NCBI GenBank assembly: GCA_027488865.1
Contig: JAIYAU010000023.1
Span: forward strand, 1-34,701
DNA length: 34,701 nt
DNA from: Cytophagaceae bacterium
GTDB lineage: Bacteria; Bacteroidota; Bacteroidia; Cytophagales; UBA9547
Direction of reading: 5' to 3'
This document shows, in pieces, positions 16,088 to 25,219 of the stretch. The stretch's first letter is position 1, and each line of letters opens with the position of its first letter. Position numbers and translations under genes: made by a program. The notes below the pieces were generated by a model that was not told the DNA's origin, searched no databases, and worked only from the letters and a program-made list of their open reading frames with translations.

Positions 16088-17791
16088 ATGAACATAATGA
16101 GAATTTCCAAATATTACCTTTTCATTTTCTTGCTTTCTACAAATGTGATATTGAAAGCACAAACTGAGTTTTCACTTGACGCTCTTGGAAGATCTATTTT
16201 TACGAATAACAAGTTGGAAGGTGATTCAGTAGTTAACACTTCTTCATCCGATAAAAAGGGTGTGAGTGGCTATGTATTGTTCGACCTTGGAACCAATTTA
16301 AAATACAAGGATTTACTTCAAGCAAATGCCATTTTGCGTGCTAAAAGTCCATTTGGGGCGGCGTTTGGTCAACCAACTGTGTTTCAATTTAGACAATTCC
16401 AATTAATAGGTAAAATAAACAAGAATATCAACTATGAAATAGGTGATATAAATGTAGAACTTACTCCTTATACAGTTTTTAATGCGAATGAAACATTCAG
16501 CACTTATGAATCGGATATTTTCAAAAACAGACGTAACGTAGTAGAGTACGAAAATTTTATCTTTGGAAATGTTTGGCGTTTGCAAGGAGCACAATCAAGA
16601 GCAAAGTTTGATTTTGAAAAAGGCATTAAATCAATTAAGGTGTATGGATTTGGAACAAGGACTAACGCTACTAATAATACTAACGTCGCAGACAGAATTC
16701 TTGCTGGTGGGCGAGTAGGTATAGTACAAAGCGATTTGTTACAAGTAGGTGCTAATTATACTGGTTTGCTGGATGTTACAGTTGATCGTGTAGATGTTGA
16801 ATATAAAAGTAATGTATTAACAGGTGATATTAAGTTTAATCTTGATAAAGAAAATTTTGGGTTGGTAGCTAAATATGAAGGAGGTTTGTCATCCTACAAT
16901 TTTACCCAAAAATCGTTAAAAGTTGATAGTAGTTTTAACGACTATTTTTATGATGGTAACGTAACAGTTACTATCAAACCAGCAAAAATCAAATTACTAG
17001 GAGGTTATAAAGAAGTTGGGCCTCAATTTTATAGCCCAGCTGCACAAACCGTTCGTTTAGATCCTTCCTTGAATTCTGGATTGTTCCCTACCATAGGTAC
17101 ACAAAGAACACAAACACTTTACGATCGTACGACGCAAGAGAACTTGTACAATAGATCAATCAATCCTGTATTTTACAACTTTAACCCTGTATTTGGTAAT
17201 ATTGATCCATACGGCGTTGCTACACCAAATAGACGAGGTTTTAGCGCTGGTTTGGCCTCAGATACTTCATTTAAATTTGCAAATTTCACAATTAACTACA
17301 CCTCACAATCCGAAATAATTGGAGAAGGAACTACCGAAAAAAGGAAATTTGTTGGCATAAATGGAGGAGTTGTGTTGGATATAGCAAAATTAGTTACCGC
17401 TAAACGAGTTATAAGTTTAACAATAGGAGGGAGGCAAGAGAAAACTACAAGAGGTGGTTATTCAAGTATAGATTTTACTACGAATTCTATTGATGCAGGA
17501 CTTACCGTAGAGGCTTTTAAAAAGTTTGACATAATGGTTGGTTATAAAGCCATTAAAGCTGAAGGAAATGAGTACCTAGGGTCACGGAATGTCTTCAATC
17601 AATTAGAAAATTTCCAGTCAATTAAATACGACCTTAATCAAAACAACTACGCTTTTGGTGCTAGAGTAAGATTTGCAGATAAATCATATTTGATTCTTAA
17701 CTATAATTTAAGTAAGGCTGCGTTTAACAATATAGAAGGTAATAATTATGCGATTAAGCAATTGTTCATTAATTATACTATAATATTTTAA
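16088..17791 (+). CDS. Second outer-membrane beta-barrel protein
   Basis: 567 residues with a clear signal peptide (ends near VILKAQ). The mature part is a series of amphipathic strands (VSGYVLFDLGTNLKYK, AFGARVRFADKSYLILNYN) and the last strand ends FINYTIIF, with terminal Phe as expected for BAM-assembled barrels. It is not similar enough by eye to the preceding barrel to call a recent duplicate, but both have the same layout. It sits 10 bp upstream of a lipoprotein gene. By position it could form an outer-membrane complex with the two lipoproteins, replacing SusC/SusD. No TonB-dependent receptor features are visible. Confidence 0.8.
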   Translation: MNIMRISKYYLFIFLLSTNVILKAQTEFSLDALGRSIFTNNKLEGDSVVNTSSSDKKGVSGYVLFDLGTNLKYKDLLQANAILRAKSPFGAAFGQPTVFQFRQFQLIGKINKNINYEIGDINVELTPYTVFNANETFSTYESDIFKNRRNVVEYENFIFGNVWRLQGAQSRAKFDFEKGIKSIKVYGFGTRTNATNNTNVADRILAGGRVGIVQSDLLQVGANYTGLLDVTVDRVDVEYKSNVLTGDIKFNLDKENFGLVAKYEGGLSSYNFTQKSLKVDSSFNDYFYDGNVTVTIKPAKIKLLGGYKEVGPQFYSPAAQTVRLDPSLNSGLFPTIGTQRTQTLYDRTTQENLYNRSINPVFYNFNPVFGNIDPYGVATPNRRGFSAGLASDTSFKFANFTINYTSQSEIIGEGTTEKRKFVGINGGVVLDIAKLVTAKRVISLTIGGRQEKTTRGGYSSIDFTTNSIDAGLTVEAFKKFDIMVGYKAIKAEGNEYLGSRNVFNQLENFQSIKYDLNQNNYAFGARVRFADKSYLILNYNLSKAAFNNIEGNNYAIKQLFINYTIIF

Positions 17792-17801
17792 GAGATTAAT
17801 T

Positions 17802-18872
17802 ATGAAAGTATTAACTGCAATATCCGTCTTCTTCTTTTGTCTAGGTATTATTAGTTGCAAAAGAACTGCTAAGGATTTAGATATTCTTGGCAAAGAATAT
17901 CAAGCGGCCTCGGCTGACTTTAAAGTTCTTTCAGTGGTGAGAAATAGAATAAATGATGGTTATAGACTTGCAAACAGTAACTCTCCTTTGGTTTATAATA
18001 TGAAGTTTTCTCAGGAGGTAACTTGGAAAATTACTATTACAAGCAAGGCCACTGGTGCATACCAAGAATTTAACGGCTTTTCTGATACTATTGCTGATTA
18101 CAATTTTAAATGGCGTGGTTCATCGGCTGGTTACAGGTTTTTTAGTGTTGCTGATACGGCAATCATTAATTTAACCGTGTTAGGACGTGAAATTCCAGTA
18201 TTTAGAGACACTATTAATATTATTAATTTGCCTAATTTAAGTAATAACAATATTAAAGGAGTATTTCATTACCTAGTGGGAGATTTTGAATCTGGAGGTA
18301 ATTCATTTGGAACACCTTACAATGATGTTAGCGATGATGGTTCAAAATTCATTGCAGTTTTGGATGAAATAAGCGATAAGGTCCAAGGTTTATCATCTTT
18401 TTATTTCGCAGGAAGTGACGCCCTCAATCCTAATACCTACGTGGGAGGCTGCGATACACGAAATTTATATGATTTGGCACAAAAATTCTCAAAAATTTCA
18501 CCCGATAGCACCTATATAAATTTATACATAAAAGGAACAGAGAAAAAGGGTACTTCTCTACTTTTAATTGTTTATGAGCAAGATGGAGAAACAGGAAGTT
18601 CGTTTAATTTAAATATTAATGATAAGTATCAGAATAGAGTTGTAGTTGATTGGGTTGGTTGGAAACTAGTAAGTATACCATATAGTAAATTTACCAAAGC
18701 AACTTCTGGCGGAGGTCTAGGAAATAATGAGCTGGAATCAGATAAAATTAGCGGGTTTTCAATTCAATTGGAATCCTATCCAGATGGAGGTAAAGATGTA
18801 GAGGCTTACATAGATTATGTGATTTTTACTCAAGGTAAGCCATTTGATATAAGTATTATTGACAAAATTTAA
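17802..18872 (+). CDS. Lipoprotein of the chitin locus, paralogue of the next gene
   Basis: 356 residues. The N-terminus has a lipoprotein signal peptide with lipobox GIISC (C20 the lipidated residue). A beta-rich N-terminal domain contains VTWKITITSKATGAYQEF and GFSDTI, then a jelly-roll-like C-terminal domain ends AYIDYVIFTQGKPFD. The next gene shares these landmarks (VSWAISIKG, GFSDSI, IYVDFVVFTKDVPF), so the two are paralogues. The C-terminal part resembles sugar-binding jelly-roll modules in general shape, but I cannot name a family. A likely role is glycan binding at the outer membrane in place of SusD. No catalytic motif is apparent. Confidence 0.82.
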   Translation: MKVLTAISVFFFCLGIISCKRTAKDLDILGKEYQAASADFKVLSVVRNRINDGYRLANSNSPLVYNMKFSQEVTWKITITSKATGAYQEFNGFSDTIADYNFKWRGSSAGYRFFSVADTAIINLTVLGREIPVFRDTINIINLPNLSNNNIKGVFHYLVGDFESGGNSFGTPYNDVSDDGSKFIAVLDEISDKVQGLSSFYFAGSDALNPNTYVGGCDTRNLYDLAQKFSKISPDSTYINLYIKGTEKKGTSLLLIVYEQDGETGSSFNLNINDKYQNRVVVDWVGWKLVSIPYSKFTKATSGGGLGNNELESDKISGFSIQLESYPDGGKDVEAYIDYVIFTQGKPFDISIIDKI

Positions 18873-18878
18873 TTGATT

Positions 18879-19856
18879 ATGAGATCATTATATTTATTAT
18901 TATTTTCTTTAGTAGTTGTGGGGTTTTATACTTCATGTATAAGAACCGAGGACAGTAGTTTTGTAGGACCTAGCTTATGTCCTACTTCAAATTTTAAAAT
19001 TTTGGAGGATTTTAAGCTAAGTAAGAGCAAAATTGATTTTAACGTGGACGGAACCTTGGGCTTGTCTGCAAAATTTAATGAGAAAGTAAGTTGGGCGATC
19101 TCTATTAAGGGCAGTTCTGGTGCTAAAAAAACTTTTGAGGGTTTTTCAGATTCAATCCAAGTTGAATGGTACGGTAATCAAGATTCTTTAATTTTCTTTC
19201 AGGCAGAAAATTGTGTTGTTTCTTTAACTGTAGCCTGTCAAAATCCTATTGTTGAAAACGTAAAGATTACCACAAAAAACAAGTTTTTAAATACGAAAGG
19301 GTACGCTTATTTGCTTTCAGATATGGAAAACGATACCAGGGTGGGAAGTTATCCTGGTGGTCCAACTAATCTACCTGGGGATACAATAACGTTTGTATCT
19401 TACGGCATTGACTCTTCTAGTATATCTAAATCCCCTGCTGGAGGTGGTTTTTATAGGATGGAAGTAGCTAAAAAACAAAATGCTTGGTTTTTTGGAGGCA
19501 TTACTTTTACAAAAAATGCAGCTTTTAATGTAAATTCATTAAAGGCATTATCTACTGATCCGTCAAAGATTTATTTTAATTGTTTCATACACGGAGATGA
19601 TAATTTTACCAATAATCAGGCACAGATTTATATGTCGTTTGGTAAAATAGTTAAACAAGATTTAAATTTTAGTGGATGGAAATATGTAAGTTTTAAATTG
19701 TCTGATTTAAGGATTACAAATTTAAATAATGTTGCTCCCGAAATTCAACTCGGAGCTTCACCTGTACAAACGCGAAAAGGTAAAATATATGTAGATTTTG
19801 TTGTTTTTACCAAAGATGTACCATTTATTGATCTTAATAAGAATCAACAGAAGTAA
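18879..19856 (+). CDS. Second paralogous lipoprotein of the chitin locus
   Basis: 325 residues from the ATG at 18879; a TTG two codons upstream (18873) is also in frame. The signal peptide ends in lipobox FYTSC. The body aligns by eye with the previous lipoprotein: an N-terminal domain with VSWAISIKGSSGAKKTFEGF, and a C-terminal domain with KIYVDFVVFTKDVPF. It is shorter than its neighbour. The 6-bp gap between the two genes and the similarity suggest tandem duplication followed by divergence. It probably binds glycan on the cell surface. The family is not recognised. Confidence 0.8.
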   Translation: MRSLYLLLFSLVVVGFYTSCIRTEDSSFVGPSLCPTSNFKILEDFKLSKSKIDFNVDGTLGLSAKFNEKVSWAISIKGSSGAKKTFEGFSDSIQVEWYGNQDSLIFFQAENCVVSLTVACQNPIVENVKITTKNKFLNTKGYAYLLSDMENDTRVGSYPGGPTNLPGDTITFVSYGIDSSSISKSPAGGGFYRMEVAKKQNAWFFGGITFTKNAAFNVNSLKALSTDPSKIYFNCFIHGDDNFTNNQAQIYMSFGKIVKQDLNFSGWKYVSFKLSDLRITNLNNVAPEIQLGASPVQTRKGKIYVDFVVFTKDVPFIDLNKNQQK

Positions 19857-19914
19857 AAGATAACCTTAATTCTAGATTTCCGTTCTGATAAGAATTGTTA
19901 ATATTATTTGTATT

Positions 19915-20124
19915 ATGGCAAAACCTTTTAATGTTTTTATACAAGAAGACGACGAAAAACAACGGGTAATTATACTTGATGAATTAAAACATTTCAATTA
20001 TCTAATTACTTTTTTTCCAAAAGAAGAATCGTTGTTTGACTTGATAGATTTAAAACCTGATATGGTTATTCCCGATTATCAAAAAATGGAGGTTATTGAT
20101 TGTCATCAGTTGGGGTTGGCTTAG
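19915..20124 (+). CDS. Half-length receiver (response-regulator-like) protein
   Basis: 69 residues matching the N-terminal half of a CheY-like receiver domain. VFIQEDDEKQ corresponds to the first strand and acidic pocket (E11, D12, D13), and DLKPDMVIPDY to the third strand with the phosphoacceptor aspartate (D54). A whole receiver has about 115-120 residues, with the conserved Thr/Ser and Lys in the second half; these are missing. Only 12 bp separate the stop from the next gene, so the lost half is not recoverable by a frameshift. It may be a decayed gene, or a mini-protein kept for coupling to the receptor gene just downstream. Confidence 0.6.
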   Translation: MAKPFNVFIQEDDEKQRVIILDELKHFNYLITFFPKEESLFDLIDLKPDMVIPDYQKMEVIDCHQLGLA

Positions 20125-20136
20125 TTCACCATTGTC

Positions 20137-22044
20137 GTGCGAAGAATAGATGTTTTAATTGCTTTATTTTTACTTGTTTTAATTAATATTTCTTGGGCGG
20201 TTAAGCCTATAAATATTAGTGACAATACCAAAGATTTCGCTCTGGTAAATGATTATTATGAAATATTTGAAGACCCTACTGGTAATCTAAATATTTATGA
20301 TGTTATTACAGATTCTATTGATCGCAAGTTTGTACTTAATCAAGATTATTACAATTATAACAGAAATACGTCTTCTGCTTACTGGATTAAATTTAAGGTA
20401 AATAAGCAGTCGGGTACTCAATCAAGTTTTGTATTTGAATCGTATTCCTCTCACACAAAAAACCTGCAGCTTTTTGTACCCTCAGTTAATGGGCATTTTA
20501 ATATACACAAGGCTGGGCTAGATTTCGCATTTAAGGATCGGGATTACATACATCAAAATCTTGTTTTTGACCTAAATGTTGCGGATGGTAAAGAAACCAT
20601 TTGTTATGTTAGAGTATATTCCGATAATCACAGCGCCTTCGAGTTTAGGATTAAAAGCAATAACTATTTTTCATTTTATTCTACCAACGAGTATTATTAT
20701 TTAGGTATATTTTATGGCATTTTGTTAATAATGGCCATTTACAACCTATTACTTTTTCTTTCAATTAAAGACAAGGTTTATCTTTTTTATGTTTTCTATG
20801 TTTTAAGTTGTATGCTTTCTACTTTGGCCGATGATGGTTTAGGTCTTAGATACATTTGGCCATCAGCCCAAAATTTAGACAACTTTATCGGTCATGTAAT
20901 AGCGCCAAATCTGCTCCTATTTAGTTTTCTTTTTTATGCCAATGAGTTTTTAAGTATAAAGTCGAAGCACTCTACTTATTACAATTATGTGCGATATGCT
21001 ACTATAATTTATGTAGTTTATTTTATAATTGAAAAGATTTTTCTACCTGATAACATTCAAATAAGGATTTTTTATTTGTTACCTTTTTTGACAGTTTACA
21101 CCATATCCATATTTTGTTTTTATAAAGGACAAACAACAGCCCGTTACTTTATCATTGGTTATACTTTTATTTTTTTAAGTATTATTTTAATTCAATTACG
21201 CGCTTCTGGTACAATAGAAGGTAATATTTTTACTGTTTATAGCCTTAATTATGGGCTTATTTTTGAAGTAGTGGTGTTTTCATTTGGTTTGTCCGAACGA
21301 ATTAAGCACATTTTAAAAGAGAAGCAAGAAGCACAATCTGGAATAATAGATCAACTAGAAAAAAACAATAAACTTCAAGAAGAGATTAACATTCAACTTG
21401 AACATAATAATTTGCTTCAAGAAAAGGTGAATCGTGAACTTGAAGCAAAAGTAACTGAGCGTACTGAGGAAATAAATCAAAAGAATGTAGAACTTGAAGA
21501 AACCAACAAAAAGCTAAAAGAGATGACCGAAAGAGCCAACTCTATGGCTGCAAAGCTGGATCTTGATAATTGGAATTTACAAAAGTATGTTAAAGAAGAA
21601 ATAAAAGCTCGCATAAGTGACCAAGAGGTGCCCTATGAGGAATTTATTAAAATTTTTCCAAATGAACACGCCTGTTTTAAATTTTTGGATGACTTAAAAT
21701 GGAAGGACAATTCCTTTTCATGTCGCAAATGTAAAAATGTAAAATATATAAAAGGGATTAAACCATTTTCTAGAAAATGTACACGATGTGGATATGTTGA
21801 ATCCGTAACAGCCTATACATTGTTTCATGGTGTACGATTTGAGGTAGATAAAGCATTTTACATGACCTATATTGTACATAGAAGGGGCACCAAGATCACG
21901 TTAGATCAATTATCAGACCTTCTACAACTAAGACGTAACACTTGCTGGAATTTCAAGAAAAAGATTCTAAGCACAATTGATCTATATAAAACTACACATC
22001 CCAAAGGACCAGAACATTGGGAAGACATTATTTTGGAAAATTAA
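20137..22044 (+). CDS. Second 7TM-DISM receptor with IS1595-transposase-like zinc ribbon
   Basis: 635 residues from a GTG at 20137; no ATG start is available nearby. Signal peptide 1-21 (ends SWA). The layout is as in the paralogue at 5002-6921: periplasmic DISMED2-like domain (YWIKFKV), seven membrane helices (about 185-390), coiled coil (about 395-490), then FIKIFPNEHACFKFL, the zinc ribbon (C529-x2-C532 and C548-x2-C551) and a helix-turn-helix stretch (LSDLLQLRRNTCWNFKKK). Cysteine spacing is identical to the paralogue. No DDE transposase domain follows. Its position between glycan-binding lipoproteins and the T9SS chitinase suggests that it senses chitin breakdown products or envelope state and controls this locus. 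That role is inferred. Confidence 0.85.
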   Translation: MRRIDVLIALFLLVLINISWAVKPINISDNTKDFALVNDYYEIFEDPTGNLNIYDVITDSIDRKFVLNQDYYNYNRNTSSAYWIKFKVNKQSGTQSSFVFESYSSHTKNLQLFVPSVNGHFNIHKAGLDFAFKDRDYIHQNLVFDLNVADGKETICYVRVYSDNHSAFEFRIKSNNYFSFYSTNEYYYLGIFYGILLIMAIYNLLLFLSIKDKVYLFYVFYVLSCMLSTLADDGLGLRYIWPSAQNLDNFIGHVIAPNLLLFSFLFYANEFLSIKSKHSTYYNYVRYATIIYVVYFIIEKIFLPDNIQIRIFYLLPFLTVYTISIFCFYKGQTTARYFIIGYTFIFLSIILIQLRASGTIEGNIFTVYSLNYGLIFEVVVFSFGLSERIKHILKEKQEAQSGIIDQLEKNNKLQEEINIQLEHNNLLQEKVNRELEAKVTERTEEINQKNVELEETNKKLKEMTERANSMAAKLDLDNWNLQKYVKEEIKARISDQEVPYEEFIKIFPNEHACFKFLDDLKWKDNSFSCRKCKNVKYIKGIKPFSRKCTRCGYVESVTAYTLFHGVRFEVDKAFYMTYIVHRRGTKITLDQLSDLLQLRRNTCWNFKKKILSTIDLYKTTHPKGPEHWEDIILEN

Positions 22045-22046
22045 TT

Positions 22047-22082
22047 GTATCGGTATTAAAACGATACTACTTCTATATTTTT
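22047..22082 (+). terminator. Possible terminator after the second 7TM receptor gene
   Basis: GTATCG (22047-22052) pairs with CGATAC (22062-22067), starting 3 bp after the stop codon, and a T-rich run follows about 10 bp later (22077-22083). The stem is short and the T-run is not adjacent, so this is tentative. If real, it separates the chitinase gene at 22295 from the upstream operon. Confidence 0.35.
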
Positions 22083-22294
22083 TAGTCAGATATAAAACAG
22101 CTCTTGTTTTTTTTAATATTAATCAGCAAATCTTATGTCGTTTTAATGGATTAAACGCAACCAAAAATTGTGTTTTTCTTATTTAGTTTAGAAACATTTT
22201 AACACTTTGGTTGTAATTTCGTTGAATAGTGCATCATTAACTGGTTTAAATTATACTGAGGATATTAAATTGTTGGTTTATTAATTATAATAGT

Positions 22295-24958
22295 ATGAGA
22301 AAAAATTTTATCGGCTTTGGGGTTATTTTATTATTTTTTTCATTCACTAGTTTTTCACAAATTGTAAAAGGATATTTTCCGTATTATAGATCGGTTGCTC
22401 AAGCGAATGCAGTACAATACAACTATTTAACGGATGTAATTTATGCATTTGCACAACTTAATACCGACGGTAGTTTAACCATTATGACACCTACAGTTTT
22501 TAATGCGGTTAAGGCTAATTGTACTACAAATAATGTTAAACTTTGGATAGCTATTGGTGGATGGGGACTTTCAGGTAATTTCTCTGGCGTAGCAAGTGAT
22601 CTTACCAAACGCACTACCCTTGCAAATGCCTGTTTAAATCTATGTACTACGCATAACTTAGAGGGTATAGATATTGATTGGGAGTTTCCCGCAGCTTCTG
22701 ATAAATCTAATTTTACCGCGATGTTGGCCGCTATCAAAGGAACGCTTGGTAGCTCTTACAAATTAAGTGCGGCCTTAGGAGGTGAGTCATATAGCGAAGG
22801 TTGTATTAATAAAGGTCACGTCCCGGGTGTTGAGTCTGCTGCATTTGCTTATTTAGATTATTTCAACATTATGTCTTATGATGCGCCCTCTTGTGTAAGC
22901 AATCATGCCTCAGTCGACTTTACCAAAAAGGCGATGGACGGTTATAATGCCCTAGGATGTCCCTATAGTAAAATGCTACCAGGCTTAGCTTATTATGGTA
23001 GGTGTGCAGGTGAGGAAACCTTTGCTAATTTTTCTAATTCCAATCCAAGTGGTTTTTTTAATGATGCTGATGGGGTTTTTAATAATTGGTGTTATGATTC
23101 CAAACCCACCATTGAAGCAAAAGTGAATTATGCCATGTGCACTAAAGGTGGGCCAGGCGTCATGATTTGGGAGTTGTCACAAGACAGAACAGATCAATAT
23201 AGTTTGTTAAAGGCAACTAGGGAAGCAGTAGATGCTTGTGCTTGTCCTTTTAGCTCTCCAAATTTAGGTTCGGATAAGTCTTTGTGTGGTGTTTCTTCAA
23301 TTAATTTAAATTCAAGCATTGCCACTACGTCAGGAAGAACTTTTACTTGGCAAAAAGATGGGGTAAATGTAACTGGTTTTATAAATTCTACCACAGCTAG
23401 TTCATTTACAGCAACTTCTGCCGGTTCTTACAAAGTCATTGTTACTCAAGGTACATGTACCAAAGAGGATGTTATAGTAATCACCAATACGCTTCCAACT
23501 CCTGCACTTGGCACGGATAAATCAATTTGTACACCAGCATTTTATGATTTATCACCTGCTAATATTGCTTCGTTTCCTGTAGGTGTAACATATCAATGGA
23601 AGAAAGATGGTAATAACCTAACAGGCGAAACAAATGGTACTTTGGCCAACGTCCGATCTTCCGGCTTATATCGACTAGTGGCTAGTATATCAGGTTGTTC
23701 AGATGTATTTGATGAAATAGTAATCAGTTCTTCTTTACCGTCCCCTGTTGATGGTTGTCGTGGGAATGCAGGTTCTGTTACGCTGGGGTTGAGCGGTGCC
23801 ACTGGTGGTCCATACAATTGGTATCAAACGGCAACGTCCACATCGGTTTTGGGTACAGGTACTTCATTTAATACTCCTTCTATTAGTGCTAACACTACGT
23901 TTTTTGTGGCTGAAGGGGCTGGCACATCTGGATCTATAGGGGGCAATGGAGCATTTGGGGCTGCTGCTTGGGGTAATTATGCTTCTCCAGCCATGGAGCT
24001 TAATTTTACCACAAGTGTTGCAGGTGTCAAAATCAATTCGGTGGATTTATATGTTCATGATTGGGCCAAAATTACGGATGTTCTTGTGCGCATAGCCAAG
24101 TCTGATGGTACTGTGATTGGTTCTACCGCACCTTTCAATTATGACAATTCTGGTTCAGGTAGCCCTTATAAATTAACTGTCAACACTTCCAGCATTCCAG
24201 CGCTTGGGGCAGCTGGGAATTACAAAATTTATTTAATTGATAATACGACAGCTGATTTGGGTACATCTGCGCTAAGATATCTTCAATTGACAGCTGATGT
24301 TACAGAAATCACCAATACTTTAACACTAAAATTTGGTAGTTATCAAACTTTTAATAATGTCCAATTTGTCGCTGGTTCAGGTTGTGATCGACTGCCTGTT
24401 TTGGCTAAAATTGATGCCAGCTGCAATCCATTACCTGTAACTTGGAGCGAATTTGAAGTATATTTGCATAATAATTATGTAATTTCTACCTGGGAAACTT
24501 TATCTGAGCTTAATAATTCACATTTTGAGGTTCAACGTTCAGAGGATGGTTTAAATTTTATCACATTACAGAAAGTGGATGCTAAAGGAAAACCATCCAC
24601 TTACACCTATACAGATAAAAGTTTGCCATATTCTTCAACTGTTTTTTATCGGATTGCACAAATTGATTATGATGGTAAGATTACCTATACACAAAAGAAA
24701 CAACTGGTATTAGCAGAATATAGTTTTAACGTTAGCCCAAACCCTTTTAACGATTTCGCATCGTTAGTAGTATTGGGAGATTTTACGGGAATAATTAATT
24801 ATAAAATAGCCGATGTTTATGGTAACTTATTAGAATCTAAGGAAGTATTAATTAATGATAGTGGTCTTAATTTTGGTGGTAATTTGGCGGTAGGCTTCTA
24901 TTTATTAACAATTGATGCCAATAATCGATTGTATCACTTTAAGATAATTAAAAAATAG
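22295..24958 (+). CDS. Secreted multidomain GH18 chitinase with T9SS sorting domain
   Basis: 887 residues. Signal peptide 1-21; GH18 domain about 23-310 with LWIAIGGWG, catalytic motif EGIDIDWE at 123-130 (E130 proton donor) and GVMIWELSQD. The first motif position is Glu rather than the usual Asp. Then come two Ig-like repeats (about 315-480, with TFTWQKDG and TYQWKKDG), a further beta-rich repeat and a beta-sandwich region with DLYVHDWAKITDVLVRI (about 545-680). The C-terminal ~80 residues (NVSPNPFNDFASLVVLGDF, FYLLTIDANN, IIKK end) are a type A T9SS sorting domain. The enzyme should be exported through T9SS and attack polymeric chitin on the cell surface or outside. It lies 250 bp after the receptor gene, so it may have its own promoter. 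Confidence 0.93.
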   Translation: MRKNFIGFGVILLFFSFTSFSQIVKGYFPYYRSVAQANAVQYNYLTDVIYAFAQLNTDGSLTIMTPTVFNAVKANCTTNNVKLWIAIGGWGLSGNFSGVASDLTKRTTLANACLNLCTTHNLEGIDIDWEFPAASDKSNFTAMLAAIKGTLGSSYKLSAALGGESYSEGCINKGHVPGVESAAFAYLDYFNIMSYDAPSCVSNHASVDFTKKAMDGYNALGCPYSKMLPGLAYYGRCAGEETFANFSNSNPSGFFNDADGVFNNWCYDSKPTIEAKVNYAMCTKGGPGVMIWELSQDRTDQYSLLKATREAVDACACPFSSPNLGSDKSLCGVSSINLNSSIATTSGRTFTWQKDGVNVTGFINSTTASSFTATSAGSYKVIVTQGTCTKEDVIVITNTLPTPALGTDKSICTPAFYDLSPANIASFPVGVTYQWKKDGNNLTGETNGTLANVRSSGLYRLVASISGCSDVFDEIVISSSLPSPVDGCRGNAGSVTLGLSGATGGPYNWYQTATSTSVLGTGTSFNTPSISANTTFFVAEGAGTSGSIGGNGAFGAAAWGNYASPAMELNFTTSVAGVKINSVDLYVHDWAKITDVLVRIAKSDGTVIGSTAPFNYDNSGSGSPYKLTVNTSSIPALGAAGNYKIYLIDNTTADLGTSALRYLQLTADVTEITNTLTLKFGSYQTFNNVQFVAGSGCDRLPVLAKIDASCNPLPVTWSEFEVYLHNNYVISTWETLSELNNSHFEVQRSEDGLNFITLQKVDAKGKPSTYTYTDKSLPYSSTVFYRIAQIDYDGKITYTQKKQLVLAEYSFNVSPNPFNDFASLVVLGDFTGIINYKIADVYGNLLESKEVLINDSGLNFGGNLAVGFYLLTIDANNRLYHFKIIKK

Positions 24959-25009
24959 CTATTTAGTAGTTACAGCTCCTCAGATTAATTATCAATAAAA
25001 ATATTATTT

Positions 25010-25036
25010 AAGAGAATCCAAAAAAGGGTTCTCTTT
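25010..25036 (+). terminator. Terminator after the T9SS chitinase gene
   Basis: AAGAGAATCC (25010-25019) pairs with GGGTTCTCTT (25026-25035) through a 10-bp stem with one G-T wobble and an A-rich loop. The downstream T-run is short (CTCTTTG), but the position, 52 bp after the stop, and the A-rich loop fit. Confidence 0.6.
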
Positions 25037-25219
25037 GATCTATTGTTCAATTCTCAAATGAGGTTTTAAGGTTAGTGATGTTCTAAACCTATTCAAAGTT
25101 AGTTTTGTACATTTTTAGTAATATTTAGTAAATTATTTCTATATCAAAAACAGTTTATTACAAACATTTGTCAAATTAGTTTTGAAAATTTAATTTGTTT
25201 ATATTGTTTTAATAAGGAA

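Noticed and set aside
14035-17791. The two barrel genes as a SusC/TonB-dependent transporter
   Set aside because: They are too short (677 and 567 residues against about 1000) and show no plug domain or TonB box.
17802-19856. The lipoproteins as SusD homologues
   Set aside because: They are beta-rich, while SusD is mainly helical with TPR-like repeats, and they are shorter than SusD.
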